Under the pieces are notes generated by a model. The model did not search any database. It was not told the origin of the DNA and saw nothing but the letters and a program-made list of their open reading frames with translations. A DNA stretch of 61,157 nt, taken from assembly GCA_018658715.1 (NCBI GenBank), contig JABHUQ010000115.1, positions 1-61,157 on the forward strand, written 5' to 3'. This stretch comes from Fidelibacterota bacterium (GTDB lineage: Bacteria > Fidelibacterota > Marinisomatia > Marinisomatales > UBA1611). This document shows, in pieces, positions 8,430 to 17,221 of the stretch (within the stretch, counting starts at the first letter, position 1; each line of letters starts with the position of its first letter). A program made the translations under genes and the position numbers.

Positions 8430-8777
8430 GATAATTTGATCTAAACTTTCATTGTTGTAAATATATTATTGTTATTGATACTGATTCTCATTACTATAAA
8501 TTACAAATAATAATTTTAATAATTCAACTTTTTTGTGACATAATATTTTTAGAATAAAAGGTGGCTACTCAGAAATGATCAAACCTAGACTACAATATAT
8601 ATATTGAAGTAATAATACAATAGCATCAAATTATATGCGAAGAAAAACTCGTTAATTTATTTATAGGAATGATGTATTTTTTTTAAATAAAAATACCAAT
8701 GGATTAAAATCATAATTTAAGGAACTGAATAATATTATTTTACAATATCAATAGGTTCCCTATTTTTTCATTCTTCT
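8430..8777. other. divergent intergenic region
   Basis: 348 bases between the leftward regulator operon and the rightward reductase-like gene. It is strongly AT-rich. It holds the Fur-box-like sequence at 8477-8495 and a weak imperfect repeat, GGAAC near 8722 and GTTCC near 8754, that I do not consider convincing. No RNA gene or open reading frame of credible length is visible. Promoters for both directions must lie here. Confidence 0.5.
8477..8495. promoter_or_regulatory. Fur-box-like operator candidate
   Basis: GATACTGATTCTCATTACT agrees with the classical 19-base Fur consensus GATAATGATAATCATTATC at 14 positions by my count. It sits about 50 bases upstream of the leftward operon start (8429) and between two iron-related genes, a PepSY-type protein and a ferric-reductase-like protein. 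In such AT-rich DNA a partial match can arise by chance. Confidence 0.35.
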
Positions 8778-9428
8778 ATGCACAAAAAAACTAACACAAT
8801 CATAATTTTGGTCATATCGATTTCAGTTATTTATGCTATTATTCGGTATCATATTTTTAATGGAGTACCCCTTTCTTATATCATTGATGTGTTAAATAAA
8901 GGTATTGCCCTTGCAGCCATATTATTAATTGCACTTTCTTTATCGATTGGCCCATTAGCGCGAAGATTCCCAAAAAAGTTTGGCAGAATTGAAATAGGAA
9001 AAAGATTATTTGGATTGTGGGGATTTACATTATCCTTTTTTCATACATTAATATCATTACTCATTCTTAAACCAAATCATTATAAAATATTCTATTCATT
9101 CCTGAAAATGAATGTATTAGGAGAATTTGTTCTCATTAGCGGATTTATTTCATTATTACTCATTGGGCTAGCATTTATAACATCTTTTCCACATTTATTT
9201 CCATTTAGTCAAAAATCGTTTCGTCTAACCCAATTTGCTGGATATATAGGTTGTGTAGTTGCTGGATTACATGTGTTCCCCATTGGAGTGAATCAATGGA
9301 CACAAATTTCATCTTGGCCTGGGAATATGGTACCAATAACATTTATTTCATTTTTTGCTGTAATTATTACAGTTATCTTAAGAACACAATCATCCTTAAT
9401 GCCATTATTTCAAAAAGAGAAATCATGA
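8778..9428 (+). CDS. ferric-reductase-like transmembrane protein
   Basis: 216 residues, six hydrophobic segments. '[16 protein letters not shown]' (about 91-106) and '[15 protein letters not shown]' (about 156-170) each place a histidine in a helix, the pattern of the ferric-reductase-like / MsrQ (YedZ) heme-b membrane domain. Such proteins pass electrons across the inner membrane to a periplasmic partner or to iron; no NAD- or FAD-binding domain is attached here, as in MsrQ. No msrP neighbour is visible. Its stop overlaps the ATG of the exported phosphatase gene (ATGA), so the two are co-translated although no functional link is obvious. Confidence 0.65.
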   Translation: MHKKTNTIIILVISISVIYAIIRYHIFNGVPLSYIIDVLNKGIALAAILLIALSLSIGPLARRFPKKFGRIEIGKRLFGLWGFTLSFFHTLISLLILKPNHYKIFYSFLKMNVLGEFVLISGFISLLLIGLAFITSFPHLFPFSQKSFRLTQFAGYIGCVVAGLHVFPIGVNQWTQISSWPGNMVPITFISFFAVIITVILRTQSSLMPLFQKEKS

Positions 9429-11752
9429 AAAATATCATTTATATAATACTTTTCATTTCATCTCTATTTGGGCAAGGTATACCCGAATGGGGTAAAGAAC
9501 AAAATCATGAACCACATCCCATTTTAGAGTTAATTGATTGGGATGTTCATCACGGTGAAACAACACTCAATAAAGCGCAGAATTTCAAAATAACAAATGA
9601 ATGGAATCCCTGGACTTTAAATACTAAATGGTGGGATAAATACAAAACGAAATGGTGGAGAAGACATGTAATAATTCCTGAGTCATTTAAAGGAAAAGAC
9701 GTCTTTCTAGAGTTAAAAGTAGATGACAAAGGGACTGTTTATTTGGATGGAAAAAAATTAATGGATGTAACACAACGTTCTGGCAAAATAATGATCATTG
9801 AGAATGCAAGTGGAAATGAATCTTTTTCTCTAATTATTCGTGGTGAACATACAGGCTATTATGGCCAATTCTATCAAGCAGATATAGTGGCTTACCCTCG
9901 TGGATACAGCGACTTTTATTCGGCAATGAATAATGTACAAGCATTAAAACCATCCCTAAATGGAATACGCGTTCAAGATGCAAAGTGGAAAATGATGGCA
10001 AACGATGATGCAAGTCAACCACAATTTGATGATTCGCAATGGAATCAGAGAAAAATATCTGGTTCATGGAAAGGTGAGTATAAACATGCCTGGTATAGAT
10101 TAAATGTTAAATTACCCGCAACAATTGACGGGTTTTCTATCTCCAACAGCCGGCTTTACATTCATGCATATACTAACGATAAAGGGGAATTATGGTACCA
10201 AGGAGAAAAACTTCATGAATTCAGAGATAGTTCAGGAAATATTCTATTTGAAATAAATGCATCAGAACATGATGTTGTCTCTTTCTCTATCAAAGCGATG
10301 AATGAACAAAATGTAGGTGAATTAAAGGATGTTAGAATTCTTTCTGGTCAAGCAATAAAGTTGGCAGAATCATTTGATTTGATGGTAAAAAAACTAGAAC
10401 GATGGGATAGGTATTATCAAAGGCATCCATCACCTAATACAGATTGGTTATCAGAAGCAACGTTAGCATTAAATAAAGCGTTCTCTTCAAAAAAACCACT
10501 TGAAGTAAAATTGAACCAACTAGATATCCAGATGAATTGGCTAAATAAAAAATTAAGTACTGAACCAGTATTTGTAGTTCCACCTTATCTTCAAAATGTT
10601 CAGAATGATGGGATTACAATCATGTGGGAAACGGCACTCCCTTCTTTCGGTGCAATTGTGTATGGTGAAGATGCCCTAAATCATGTAATACATGGTCAAT
10701 ATTCTCATTCGACTATTCATGAAATAACACTCGTCGGACTTGAAAAAAACACTCATTATAATTACCGAGTTGTTTCAGGTACAATGGCCAGTCCACTTCA
10801 AAATTTTCGGACAAAAAAATTAGATAATGCGCCTTTTGCATTTTCTGTCTATGGGGATAATCGGAGTTACCCAAGAGTCGCTGAAAATGTTGTGAAAATG
10901 ATGACACGTGAAAATATCGATTTTATTTGCAGTGTAGGTGATGTAGTCACAACAGGAATTCATTTATCCCAATGGGTAGATGAATATTTATATCCATTAA
11001 GATGGTTAGGCGGTCAAATCCCCTCGTATATTTCAATTGGAAATCATGAATACGGTGGCTATTGGGCATTAGGCAAAGTTTATCCATTTGAAGAACGAGT
11101 GAATCATCCACTAACGGCCACAGGAAGTACAGAATATTGGTATTCATTTGATTATGGAAATGCACATTTTGTTTTTATTGATCCCAATAAAGGAGATGGA
11201 CCAAAAGGACATCGTATTCCACCTGGGAGTCAACAATATGAATGGTTAAAACACGATTTAGAAAAAGCACGAGAAACTGCAAAATGGACTTTTGTCTTTT
11301 TTCATCAACCACCTTACTCTGAATGTTGGTCTGGTGGTTATTATGATGGAGAATATTATTTACGGAAAGAAATCGTTCCTTTAATGGAGCTAAATGGTGT
11401 AGATATCGTTTTTAGTGGTCATACACACGATTATGAACGTGGTCTCCCCCATCCTCCATATGATCCTGAAACAGGATCAGGAAATAATGCTGCCTATATT
11501 GTGACAGGTGGTGCTGGCTCTTTTCTAGACAATCATAAATATAAAGAATGGGAACAGATTGATATTCCTGATCATCCTGCACGTCCTAATAGTAATGAAT
11601 CAGATGAAGGGCAATATTATGAATATCACTATATTGTTATTGATATTAATGGGGATGTTTTAAAAGCAACCACTCAAAAAATGAATGGTGATGGTACTTA
11701 TGGCGGTGTCATAGATTCTTTTGAGTTACATTATAATGACTCAAACAAATAG
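9425..11752 (+). CDS. exported purple-acid-phosphatase-like metallophosphoesterase
   Basis: 775 residues from the ATG at 9425. This start gives a clean signal peptide ([16 protein letters not shown]) and an ATGA overlap with the preceding gene; longer in-frame starts would lie inside that gene. Residues about 30-330 look like two beta-sandwich (galactose-binding-like) domains. A fibronectin-III-like purple acid phosphatase N-domain starts near 381 ('[18 protein letters not shown]'). The calcineurin-like phosphatase domain follows with GDN near 474, GDVV near 502, GNHE near 538, FFHQP near 624 and GHTHDYERG near 664, which supply the two-metal ligands. Likely a periplasmic or surface phosphatase; substrate unknown. 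The N-terminal extension makes it longer than usual. Confidence 0.8.
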   Translation: MKNIIYIILFISSLFGQGIPEWGKEQNHEPHPILELIDWDVHHGETTLNKAQNFKITNEWNPWTLNTKWWDKYKTKWWRRHVIIPESFKGKDVFLELKVDDKGTVYLDGKKLMDVTQRSGKIMIIENASGNESFSLIIRGEHTGYYGQFYQADIVAYPRGYSDFYSAMNNVQALKPSLNGIRVQDAKWKMMANDDASQPQFDDSQWNQRKISGSWKGEYKHAWYRLNVKLPATIDGFSISNSRLYIHAYTNDKGELWYQGEKLHEFRDSSGNILFEINASEHDVVSFSIKAMNEQNVGELKDVRILSGQAIKLAESFDLMVKKLERWDRYYQRHPSPNTDWLSEATLALNKAFSSKKPLEVKLNQLDIQMNWLNKKLSTEPVFVVPPYLQNVQNDGITIMWETALPSFGAIVYGEDALNHVIHGQYSHSTIHEITLVGLEKNTHYNYRVVSGTMASPLQNFRTKKLDNAPFAFSVYGDNRSYPRVAENVVKMMTRENIDFICSVGDVVTTGIHLSQWVDEYLYPLRWLGGQIPSYISIGNHEYGGYWALGKVYPFEERVNHPLTATGSTEYWYSFDYGNAHFVFIDPNKGDGPKGHRIPPGSQQYEWLKHDLEKARETAKWTFVFFHQPPYSECWSGGYYDGEYYLRKEIVPLMELNGVDIVFSGHTHDYERGLPHPPYDPETGSGNNAAYIVTGGAGSFLDNHKYKEWEQIDIPDHPARPNSNESDEGQYYEYHYIVIDINGDVLKATTQKMNGDGTYGGVIDSFELHYNDSNK

Positions 11753-11768
11753 GTTTTTTAAAATTATA

Positions 11769-13730
11769 CTATTTTAGTAATAATATTTTCTGAACTTCAG
11801 TCTTATTTCTAGAAGTTAATTGAACATAGTATACGCCCGATGCATGTACTGAAGCATTCCATTGTATTTCGTGCATTCCAGCATCCATCGTACCTTCTGA
11901 TAAGGTGTGAACCATTTTTCCAGTAATATCAAAGATATGAATGGAAGTCTCACTCTTTCTATCTATACTAAAACGAATAGTCGTGGTTGGATTAAAAGGA
12001 TTTGGATAAGATGAAAAAAGTGCTAATTGTGATGGCATATTTAACGGTTGTATTTCTAATGGGCCTTGATTTGTATTCACAAAATCATTTTGCCCAGAAA
12101 ATGAACCATTAACAACTTCAAACTCTAACAATGTATTGTCACTATGGTGATAGTCAATTCCATCAATAATTGAATGTACTTCCCAACTATATGAACCGTC
12201 TAAAACAAAAGGAATAGTCCCGGCCCAAATGCCATCATTGGCAAATTCATCACCATTAACTCCATCATCATGTAGATAAAATGGTAAATTACTAGATGCG
12301 TCACCAATAATATAATAATTATCCCAACCACCTAATGAATCAATAACTGAAAATGTAATATCTGTTGCATGTGGCAATTGTTTCGGTAAAAAACTTACAT
12401 CTGTTGAAAATGTAAAATAATAGGGTGAAACGGATGAATATGATGCTTCAATAAATAAGGCAGAATACCCTGAATCAGGTATGGGAATTTCGCCCACATA
12501 AACGCCCGGTTCAATTTCTGTCAAAAGAGAATCTTGCCAGATTGCTCCAACAGAATAATAGCGAAAATCAAATTCATTTGGATTATGTGCAACCCATAAT
12601 TTGACCGACATTGGGTCTGTTTCCGTTTCAAACCGGATAGACCCATTTTCTTCCATCGTCCATGAAAATTCAGGTAAAGAATAATCATTTAACATTGCAC
12701 GGTAAAATGCCATAACACTAACAATGACATCATCAAATTGCTGATCAAGTCCATGACTTGAATTGGCTACATACCGTTGATATTTAATACCCTGTAATTG
12801 ATCAAAATAAAATTGCGAAGATGGAACAAAAAATTCATCGCCTGCAGAATGGATTAAAAATTTGGGCATATCAAGTCTATCTACATAACTCAATGGATCA
12901 ACAATATCCATTAAATCATAAATTTCTGGTTCTATAAATCGATCAAAAATTCCCGCTTCTTCATAATCATTCACAGCTTCCGACCAAAATCCGTATGCTC
13001 CATAATGGTGTTTAAATGATTTTAATAAATTCAAAGCATCAAAAACGGCTGGCATAATAGAATGGACACGATCATCAACAACTGCGGTAAGCCATGTGGT
13101 CCATCCTCTCTTTGAGCCTCCGAAGAGAACAAATTCTTCGACAAGATGTTCTAATTGTAATTCTTCATCAAAAAATTGCTGAATACCATCCATTGCCTTT
13201 ACAACAGATTTTACCATAGGAAGTTGAAGTGGCCAATCTGTATCACCTGTATTTAAGTATTTGTCCCACGTATAAGCAATAATAGCATCTTCGCTACGAG
13301 TGAAAGTTTCATCAGTAAATTGGACAGGTTCATTCGGGATCATACGCAGTTCAATCACTACCGAATTTGATAGTAATGCTAAACTAACTAATGATTCATC
13401 ACTTGTTGAAGGAACAGATCCACCATTACTCCCTCCTGCAATTAATAATAGTGCTTTGTTATTTGTTGCATTATCTGGGACAACAATGTTCACCCAGTGC
13501 TGCCAATGAGCACGATCCACATCAGCTGTTGAACGCCACGTTTGGGAATATAACTCTAAAATGTAAGTATTGAATCCATCTTCATCAATTGTGTAATGAT
13601 GAGTAAGGCTAAAAGTTGAATCTGGCCGATTTACATATTCATCTAGTATAGTTTCTTGAGCTAGGCTAAAAGAAAAGATTATAAAAAAGCTTAAAAAGAT
13701 TTGGAATTTATTTTTAAAAGCATCTTTCAT
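11769..13730 (-). CDS. secreted PhoPQ-activated pathogenicity-related (PqaA-like) protein with sorting domain
   Basis: 653 residues. A signal peptide (about 1-24) precedes a PqaA family alpha/beta-hydrolase-like domain: 'LLLIAGGSNGG' near 95, 'ALLSNSVVIELRMIPNEPVQF' near 118, 'FGGSKRGWTTWLTA' near 207 (nucleophile Ser position) and 'IHSAGDEFFVPSSQFYFD' near 292. The C-terminal 80 residues are a 'SYPNPFNPTTTIRF...' sorting domain ending in 'EVQKILLLK', as used by type IX-type secretion in the FCB group, so the enzyme should be on the cell surface or released. PqaA relatives are alpha/beta-hydrolase-like, of uncertain substrate. It is convergent with the phosphatase gene upstream in the window, 16 bases apart. 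Confidence 0.8.
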   Translation of the reverse strand: MKDAFKNKFQIFLSFFIIFSFSLAQETILDEYVNRPDSTFSLTHHYTIDEDGFNTYILELYSQTWRSTADVDRAHWQHWVNIVVPDNATNNKALLLIAGGSNGGSVPSTSDESLVSLALLSNSVVIELRMIPNEPVQFTDETFTRSEDAIIAYTWDKYLNTGDTDWPLQLPMVKSVVKAMDGIQQFFDEELQLEHLVEEFVLFGGSKRGWTTWLTAVVDDRVHSIMPAVFDALNLLKSFKHHYGAYGFWSEAVNDYEEAGIFDRFIEPEIYDLMDIVDPLSYVDRLDMPKFLIHSAGDEFFVPSSQFYFDQLQGIKYQRYVANSSHGLDQQFDDVIVSVMAFYRAMLNDYSLPEFSWTMEENGSIRFETETDPMSVKLWVAHNPNEFDFRYYSVGAIWQDSLLTEIEPGVYVGEIPIPDSGYSALFIEASYSSVSPYYFTFSTDVSFLPKQLPHATDITFSVIDSLGGWDNYYIIGDASSNLPFYLHDDGVNGDEFANDGIWAGTIPFVLDGSYSWEVHSIIDGIDYHHSDNTLLEFEVVNGSFSGQNDFVNTNQGPLEIQPLNMPSQLALFSSYPNPFNPTTTIRFSIDRKSETSIHIFDITGKMVHTLSEGTMDAGMHEIQWNASVHASGVYYVQLTSRNKTEVQKILLLK

Positions 13731-13828
13731 AGGAATAGTTTAACTGATTATTCTCAAAAGTCAAATAGGCTAATATTTCCATTAGCGGTTATCTTTCGTT
13801 AACTTTCTCTAAGTTGAATAGGACAAAT

Positions 13829-14419
13829 ATGAGTTATAGTATTATCGCAAAATCCTTATTAGAAAAGGAGATTGAATCGTTAACAACCTTAATGGACAAC
13901 TTAGAACACTCCTTTGACGATGCATGCCAAATGATTTCTGATTGTAAAGGCAAAATCATCTTTACAGGACTTGGAAAATCAGGGCTTGTAGCAAAAAAGT
14001 GTGCTGCTACATTCTCAAGCTTAGGAATTCCATCTTTTTTTATCCATAGTACTGAAGCATTACATGGAGATTTAGGAATGGTATCTAATGATGATATTCT
14101 TTTTGCATTTTCTTATAGTGGAGAAACAAACGAAGTTGTGCACATGATGTCAGCACTTTCACAAAGGAATATTCCACTAATTGCCATGACAGGAAATATG
14201 GATTCTGCTATGAGTCAAAAGTGTACTATTCATTTAGATATTCATGTATCTGAAGAGGCAGATCATTTGAAGTGTGCCCCAACATCGTCAACAACGAATA
14301 TGATGGCATTAGGAGATGCAATATCTTCTGCAGTTTCATATAATAATCAATTTACAAAAAATGATTTCCACCAATATCACCCCGGTGGCAATTTAGGCGA
14401 ACATTTGGAGAAGCAATGA
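13829..14419 (+). CDS. SIS-domain sugar-phosphate isomerase, KdsD/GutQ-like without CBS domains
   Basis: 196 residues from ATG 13829, chosen over the TTG at 13814 because AGGA lies five bases upstream. A single SIS domain carries 'FTGLGKSGLVAKKCAATFSSLG', 'STEALHGDLG', 'SYSGETNEV' and the family-specific tail 'HPGGNLG'. These match arabinose-5-phosphate isomerases (KdsD/KpsF/GutQ), which interconvert ribulose-5-P and arabinose-5-P. Usual members are about 320 residues with two C-terminal CBS domains; here the protein stops right after the SIS domain, as some KpsF relatives do. It is coupled (ATGA) to a ribokinase-like gene, which suggests catabolic pentose or keto-sugar use more than LPS Kdo synthesis. 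Confidence 0.75.
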   Translation: MSYSIIAKSLLEKEIESLTTLMDNLEHSFDDACQMISDCKGKIIFTGLGKSGLVAKKCAATFSSLGIPSFFIHSTEALHGDLGMVSNDDILFAFSYSGETNEVVHMMSALSQRNIPLIAMTGNMDSAMSQKCTIHLDIHVSEEADHLKCAPTSSTTNMMALGDAISSAVSYNNQFTKNDFHQYHPGGNLGEHLEKQ

Positions 14420-15336
14420 AAGGAAAAGTAGTCGTTGTTGGTAGCTTCATGATGGATTTAGTTGTAAAGGCGGAAAGACGGCCCAAAACAGGCGAAACAC
14501 TTGTGGGGGAATCCTTTGGTATGTATATCGGTGGAAAAGGTAATAATCAAGCCATTGCAGCTGCCCGATTTGGTAGCCAAGTACATATGATAGGTAAACT
14601 CGGTCAAGATTCATTTGCGGATCAATTTTTAGATAATCATAAACTTGAAGGCATTAATTCTGACTTTATCATTCAAGATCCAAATGTGGGGACAGGTGTA
14701 GCCAACCCATTCATTGATGTAAATGCAGATAATAGTATAATCATAATCCCTCGTGCAAATATGACATTAACACCCAATGCCGTTTCTCTTGCCGAAAAAC
14801 CTATCGCTGAAGCAGATGTATTGCTTCTACAATTAGAAATTCCAATTGAAGCTTCAAAACGAGCTGCAGAAATAGCAAAGGCAAATGGTACTATTATAAT
14901 TCTTAACCCTGCTCCTGCTCAAGAAATTCCAAATGATTTTATACAATTAGCCGATATTTTAACCCCAAATGAAGTGGAGACAGAAATGCTGACTGGTATT
15001 CCTGTCACGGATGAAAAAAGTGCAAAAAAAGCATCTCAATCTTTAATCGAAAAAGGAGTAAAAATAGTCATTCTAACACTCGGTGGCCGAGGCGCATTTG
15101 TTGCCGCTGAAGGAAAGTCACAGATGATTCCAGCTTTTAATGTGACTCCTGTAGATACAACGGCAGCAGGTGATTCATTTTGTGGTGTACTTGCCGCTTC
15201 ATTGGCAGAAGGTTTAGATTTAGACATTGCGGTGAAATATGCTAATGCAGCAGGTGGGCTAGCTGTTACTAAAATGGGAGCCGAACCATCGCTACCATTA
15301 TTAAAGGATATCTTAAAACTATCCAATGGTTCTTAA
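14416..15336 (+). CDS. rbsK: ribokinase-like PfkB carbohydrate kinase
   Basis: 306 residues, close to the ribokinase norm. The substrate motif GGKGNNQA is at 39-46; the anion-hole and catalytic base motif 'DTTAAGD' is at 247-253 with Asp253 as likely base. The N-terminal 'VVGSFMMDLVVKAERRPKTGETLVG' start matches ribokinases well. It phosphorylates a sugar, probably ribose or a related ketose/pentose, with ATP in the cytoplasm. Its ATG overlaps the SIS isomerase stop and its own stop overlaps the convergent DapA-family gene by 4 bases. The gene symbol is tentative because substrate choice inside PfkB is hard to read. Confidence 0.8.
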   Translation: MKGKVVVVGSFMMDLVVKAERRPKTGETLVGESFGMYIGGKGNNQAIAAARFGSQVHMIGKLGQDSFADQFLDNHKLEGINSDFIIQDPNVGTGVANPFIDVNADNSIIIIPRANMTLTPNAVSLAEKPIAEADVLLLQLEIPIEASKRAAEIAKANGTIIILNPAPAQEIPNDFIQLADILTPNEVETEMLTGIPVTDEKSAKKASQSLIEKGVKIVILTLGGRGAFVAAEGKSQMIPAFNVTPVDTTAAGDSFCGVLAASLAEGLDLDIAVKYANAAGGLAVTKMGAEPSLPLLKDILKLSNGS

Positions 15337-16235
15337 CTTATTTCTGTAATTGCCGTTAAGTTTTGCCTCAGTTTCATTACATCTTTAGAGTCATATTTCA
15401 CATAAGGTAAAGCTACATAATCATTACATATTCCTAATTGAAATAATGCACATTTTAGTCCACGAATAAATGTCCCTTCTCCGGTGCCAATATGATAGAG
15501 AGATTCACTAACTTTCAATATTTTGTTTTGATATTCCTGAACCAATAAATCATTTTTATGGTGGTATGCTTCATACAGATCAACATATAATTTTGGGAAC
15601 AGGTTTGCTCCCCCACTCACTCCACCATTCCCGCCTAAATTCAAAGAATCTGCAAGTAATTCTTCCGGACCATTAAATACAGGGTAATCTGCTACACTTT
15701 CACAAAGTTGTTTATAATAATCCATATTCCCCGAACTATCTTTTATGCCAACAACATTCTTTAATTTTAATAATGAAACAACTGTATTAACATCTATTTG
15801 AAGCCTAGTTAATCCAGGCATGTTATATAAAAAGATTGGTAATGGGCAATGATTCGATAAGTGCTTAATATAGTCAATAAACTCTTTCTGACCCATATTG
15901 AAATAATAGGGTGGCGCCACTACAACTGCATTCGCACCATTTAATTTTGAAATATTAGCAAGATCAATAGATTCATCTATACTTGTATCAGTTATTCCTA
16001 CTAAGAGTGGAACTCTTTTTTTCATCAGGACAGATGTTTTTGCAATCATGCTCCGACGTAAATCGTAACTTAAACTTGGGCCTTCACCTGTTGTACCTAA
16101 TATAAATATTCCATGAACCCCACCATTGATTACATGTTCAATGAGTCGTTCTAACCCATAGTTATCAAGATGTCCATCATCTGTCATAGGCGTCACAAGT
16201 GGCGGAATAATGCCATGTAAATCTTGAATAGTCAT
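15333..16235 (-). CDS. DapA/NanA-family class I aldolase (dihydrodipicolinate synthase-like)
   Basis: 300 residues with the full family signature: 'TTGEG' at 48-52, Tyr137 in 'YNMPG', and the Schiff-base Lys165 in 'GIKDSSGN'. The family includes dihydrodipicolinate synthase, N-acetylneuraminate lyase and keto-deoxy sugar acid aldolases; all use a lysine imine with pyruvate. Placement beside a sugar kinase and sugar-phosphate isomerase favours a sugar-acid or sialic-acid-type lyase over lysine biosynthesis, but no residue I can see decides it. It is convergent with the kinase gene (4-base overlap) and divergent from the small-peptide/glycosyltransferase pair. Confidence 0.75.
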   Translation of the reverse strand: MTIQDLHGIIPPLVTPMTDDGHLDNYGLERLIEHVINGGVHGIFILGTTGEGPSLSYDLRRSMIAKTSVLMKKRVPLLVGITDTSIDESIDLANISKLNGANAVVVAPPYYFNMGQKEFIDYIKHLSNHCPLPIFLYNMPGLTRLQIDVNTVVSLLKLKNVVGIKDSSGNMDYYKQLCESVADYPVFNGPEELLADSLNLGGNGGVSGGANLFPKLYVDLYEAYHHKNDLLVQEYQNKILKVSESLYHIGTGEGTFIRGLKCALFQLGICNDYVALPYVKYDSKDVMKLRQNLTAITEIS

Positions 16236-16295
16236 TGGTGTTTTATATCATCTTTATTATTATCACCCACCAAATTAAAAGCGATTGGAGAAAAG

Positions 16296-16460
16296 GTGAA
16301 CTTTTTTATTACTCTTATATTTTTATTTCAAGGCTTTAGTGTTCCTTCTCCTATTGAAACGACACAAATTACTATTGGGAATTATAATCATAGCTTAGAT
16401 AATAAGGATGATAAAGATGTAACACTCACTTGTATGTTGTCAGAACAAGAAAATCGGTAA
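16296..16460 (+). CDS. small putative secreted peptide
   Basis: 54 residues starting at GTG 16296, which has GGAG five bases upstream. The first 20 residues are a hydrophobic leader (FFITLIFLFQGFSVP), followed by a short polar segment with many Asn/Asp. The TAA stop touches the ATG of the glycosyltransferase gene, so it sits in a tight two-gene unit. No known family recognised. It could be a real exported peptide or a translated leader that couples the next gene. Confidence 0.4.
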   Translation: MNFFITLIFLFQGFSVPSPIETTQITIGNYNHSLDNKDDKDVTLTCMLSEQENR

Positions 16461-17177
16461 ATGGGTTTTTCTTTATCTATAGTAATTCCCGTTTATAATG
16501 AAGCGGGGAAAATTAGGAATGATATTACAAATCTCTCTGCCTATTTAACCAAAAACCGAATTAGTAGTGAAATCATTATTTCCGATGATGGCAGTACGGA
16601 TGATACGATTAAAATTGCTTCTGGAACTTCTATAGATGAATCCATTCCATTATCTGTCATTTCAACAGGCGAACATAGTGGAAAAGGACATGCTATTCGA
16701 CAAGGGATAATTCAATCCATAGGTGATGTGGTTTTATGTATGGACAGTGGAAATACAGTAAAGCTGGACGCCATATCTAAAGGATTAGAAATGATACTAA
16801 ATGGTGATTATCAAATCGTTTTAGGATCGCGACACCTTCCGAAAAGCATTATTAATATTCCACTAGCATTTCATCGGCGTTTAGTTTCTATTTTATTTAG
16901 AATTTTTATTAAACTGCTTTTTCCATCTATGTGGATCTTCAGTGATACTCAATGCGGATTTAAAATGTACGAAGGAAATATTGCCAGAAAATTATACGAT
17001 GAAAGCAAAATTGATGGATTTCTATTTGATATTGAAATATTAAAGAAAGTAAAAAAACAAAAGATCACTATATATGAATTGCCTATTGAATGGACCTGCG
17101 ATCGGGATAGCCGGCTAACAATTTCGTCAACAATATGGGAAGTGTTACGAGATAGTTTGAAGTTGAAAATTAATTAA
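16461..17177 (+). CDS. family 2 glycosyltransferase, dolichyl-phosphate-glucose-synthase type
   Basis: 238 residues, GT-A fold. 'SIVIPVYNEAGKI' at the start, 'SDDGSTDDT' at 41-49 and 'CMDSGNTV' at 93-100 (the metal-binding DxD/DxG position) are followed by 'LGSRHL' and 'SDTQCGFKMY', the latter typical of the polyprenyl-phosphate glucose/ALG5-like branch. It probably transfers a sugar from a nucleotide donor to a polyprenyl phosphate at the inner face of the membrane; it lacks the long membrane tail of DPMS-III types. An Agl23-like GT39 relative that could use a lipid-linked sugar is encoded nearby (19640-18120). Confidence 0.8.
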   Translation: MGFSLSIVIPVYNEAGKIRNDITNLSAYLTKNRISSEIIISDDGSTDDTIKIASGTSIDESIPLSVISTGEHSGKGHAIRQGIIQSIGDVVLCMDSGNTVKLDAISKGLEMILNGDYQIVLGSRHLPKSIINIPLAFHRRLVSILFRIFIKLLFPSMWIFSDTQCGFKMYEGNIARKLYDESKIDGFLFDIEILKKVKKQKITIYELPIEWTCDRDSRLTISSTIWEVLRDSLKLKIN

Positions 17178-17221
17178 GCAGAGAATAAAATACTTATTTG
17201 ATTTTTGTGACTATTAAAATC

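Noticed and set aside
8721-8768. GGAAC...GTTCC repeat followed by T-run before ATG 8778 as an attenuator
   Set aside because: The stem is only five pairs with a loop of about 25 bases; not stable enough to support a call.
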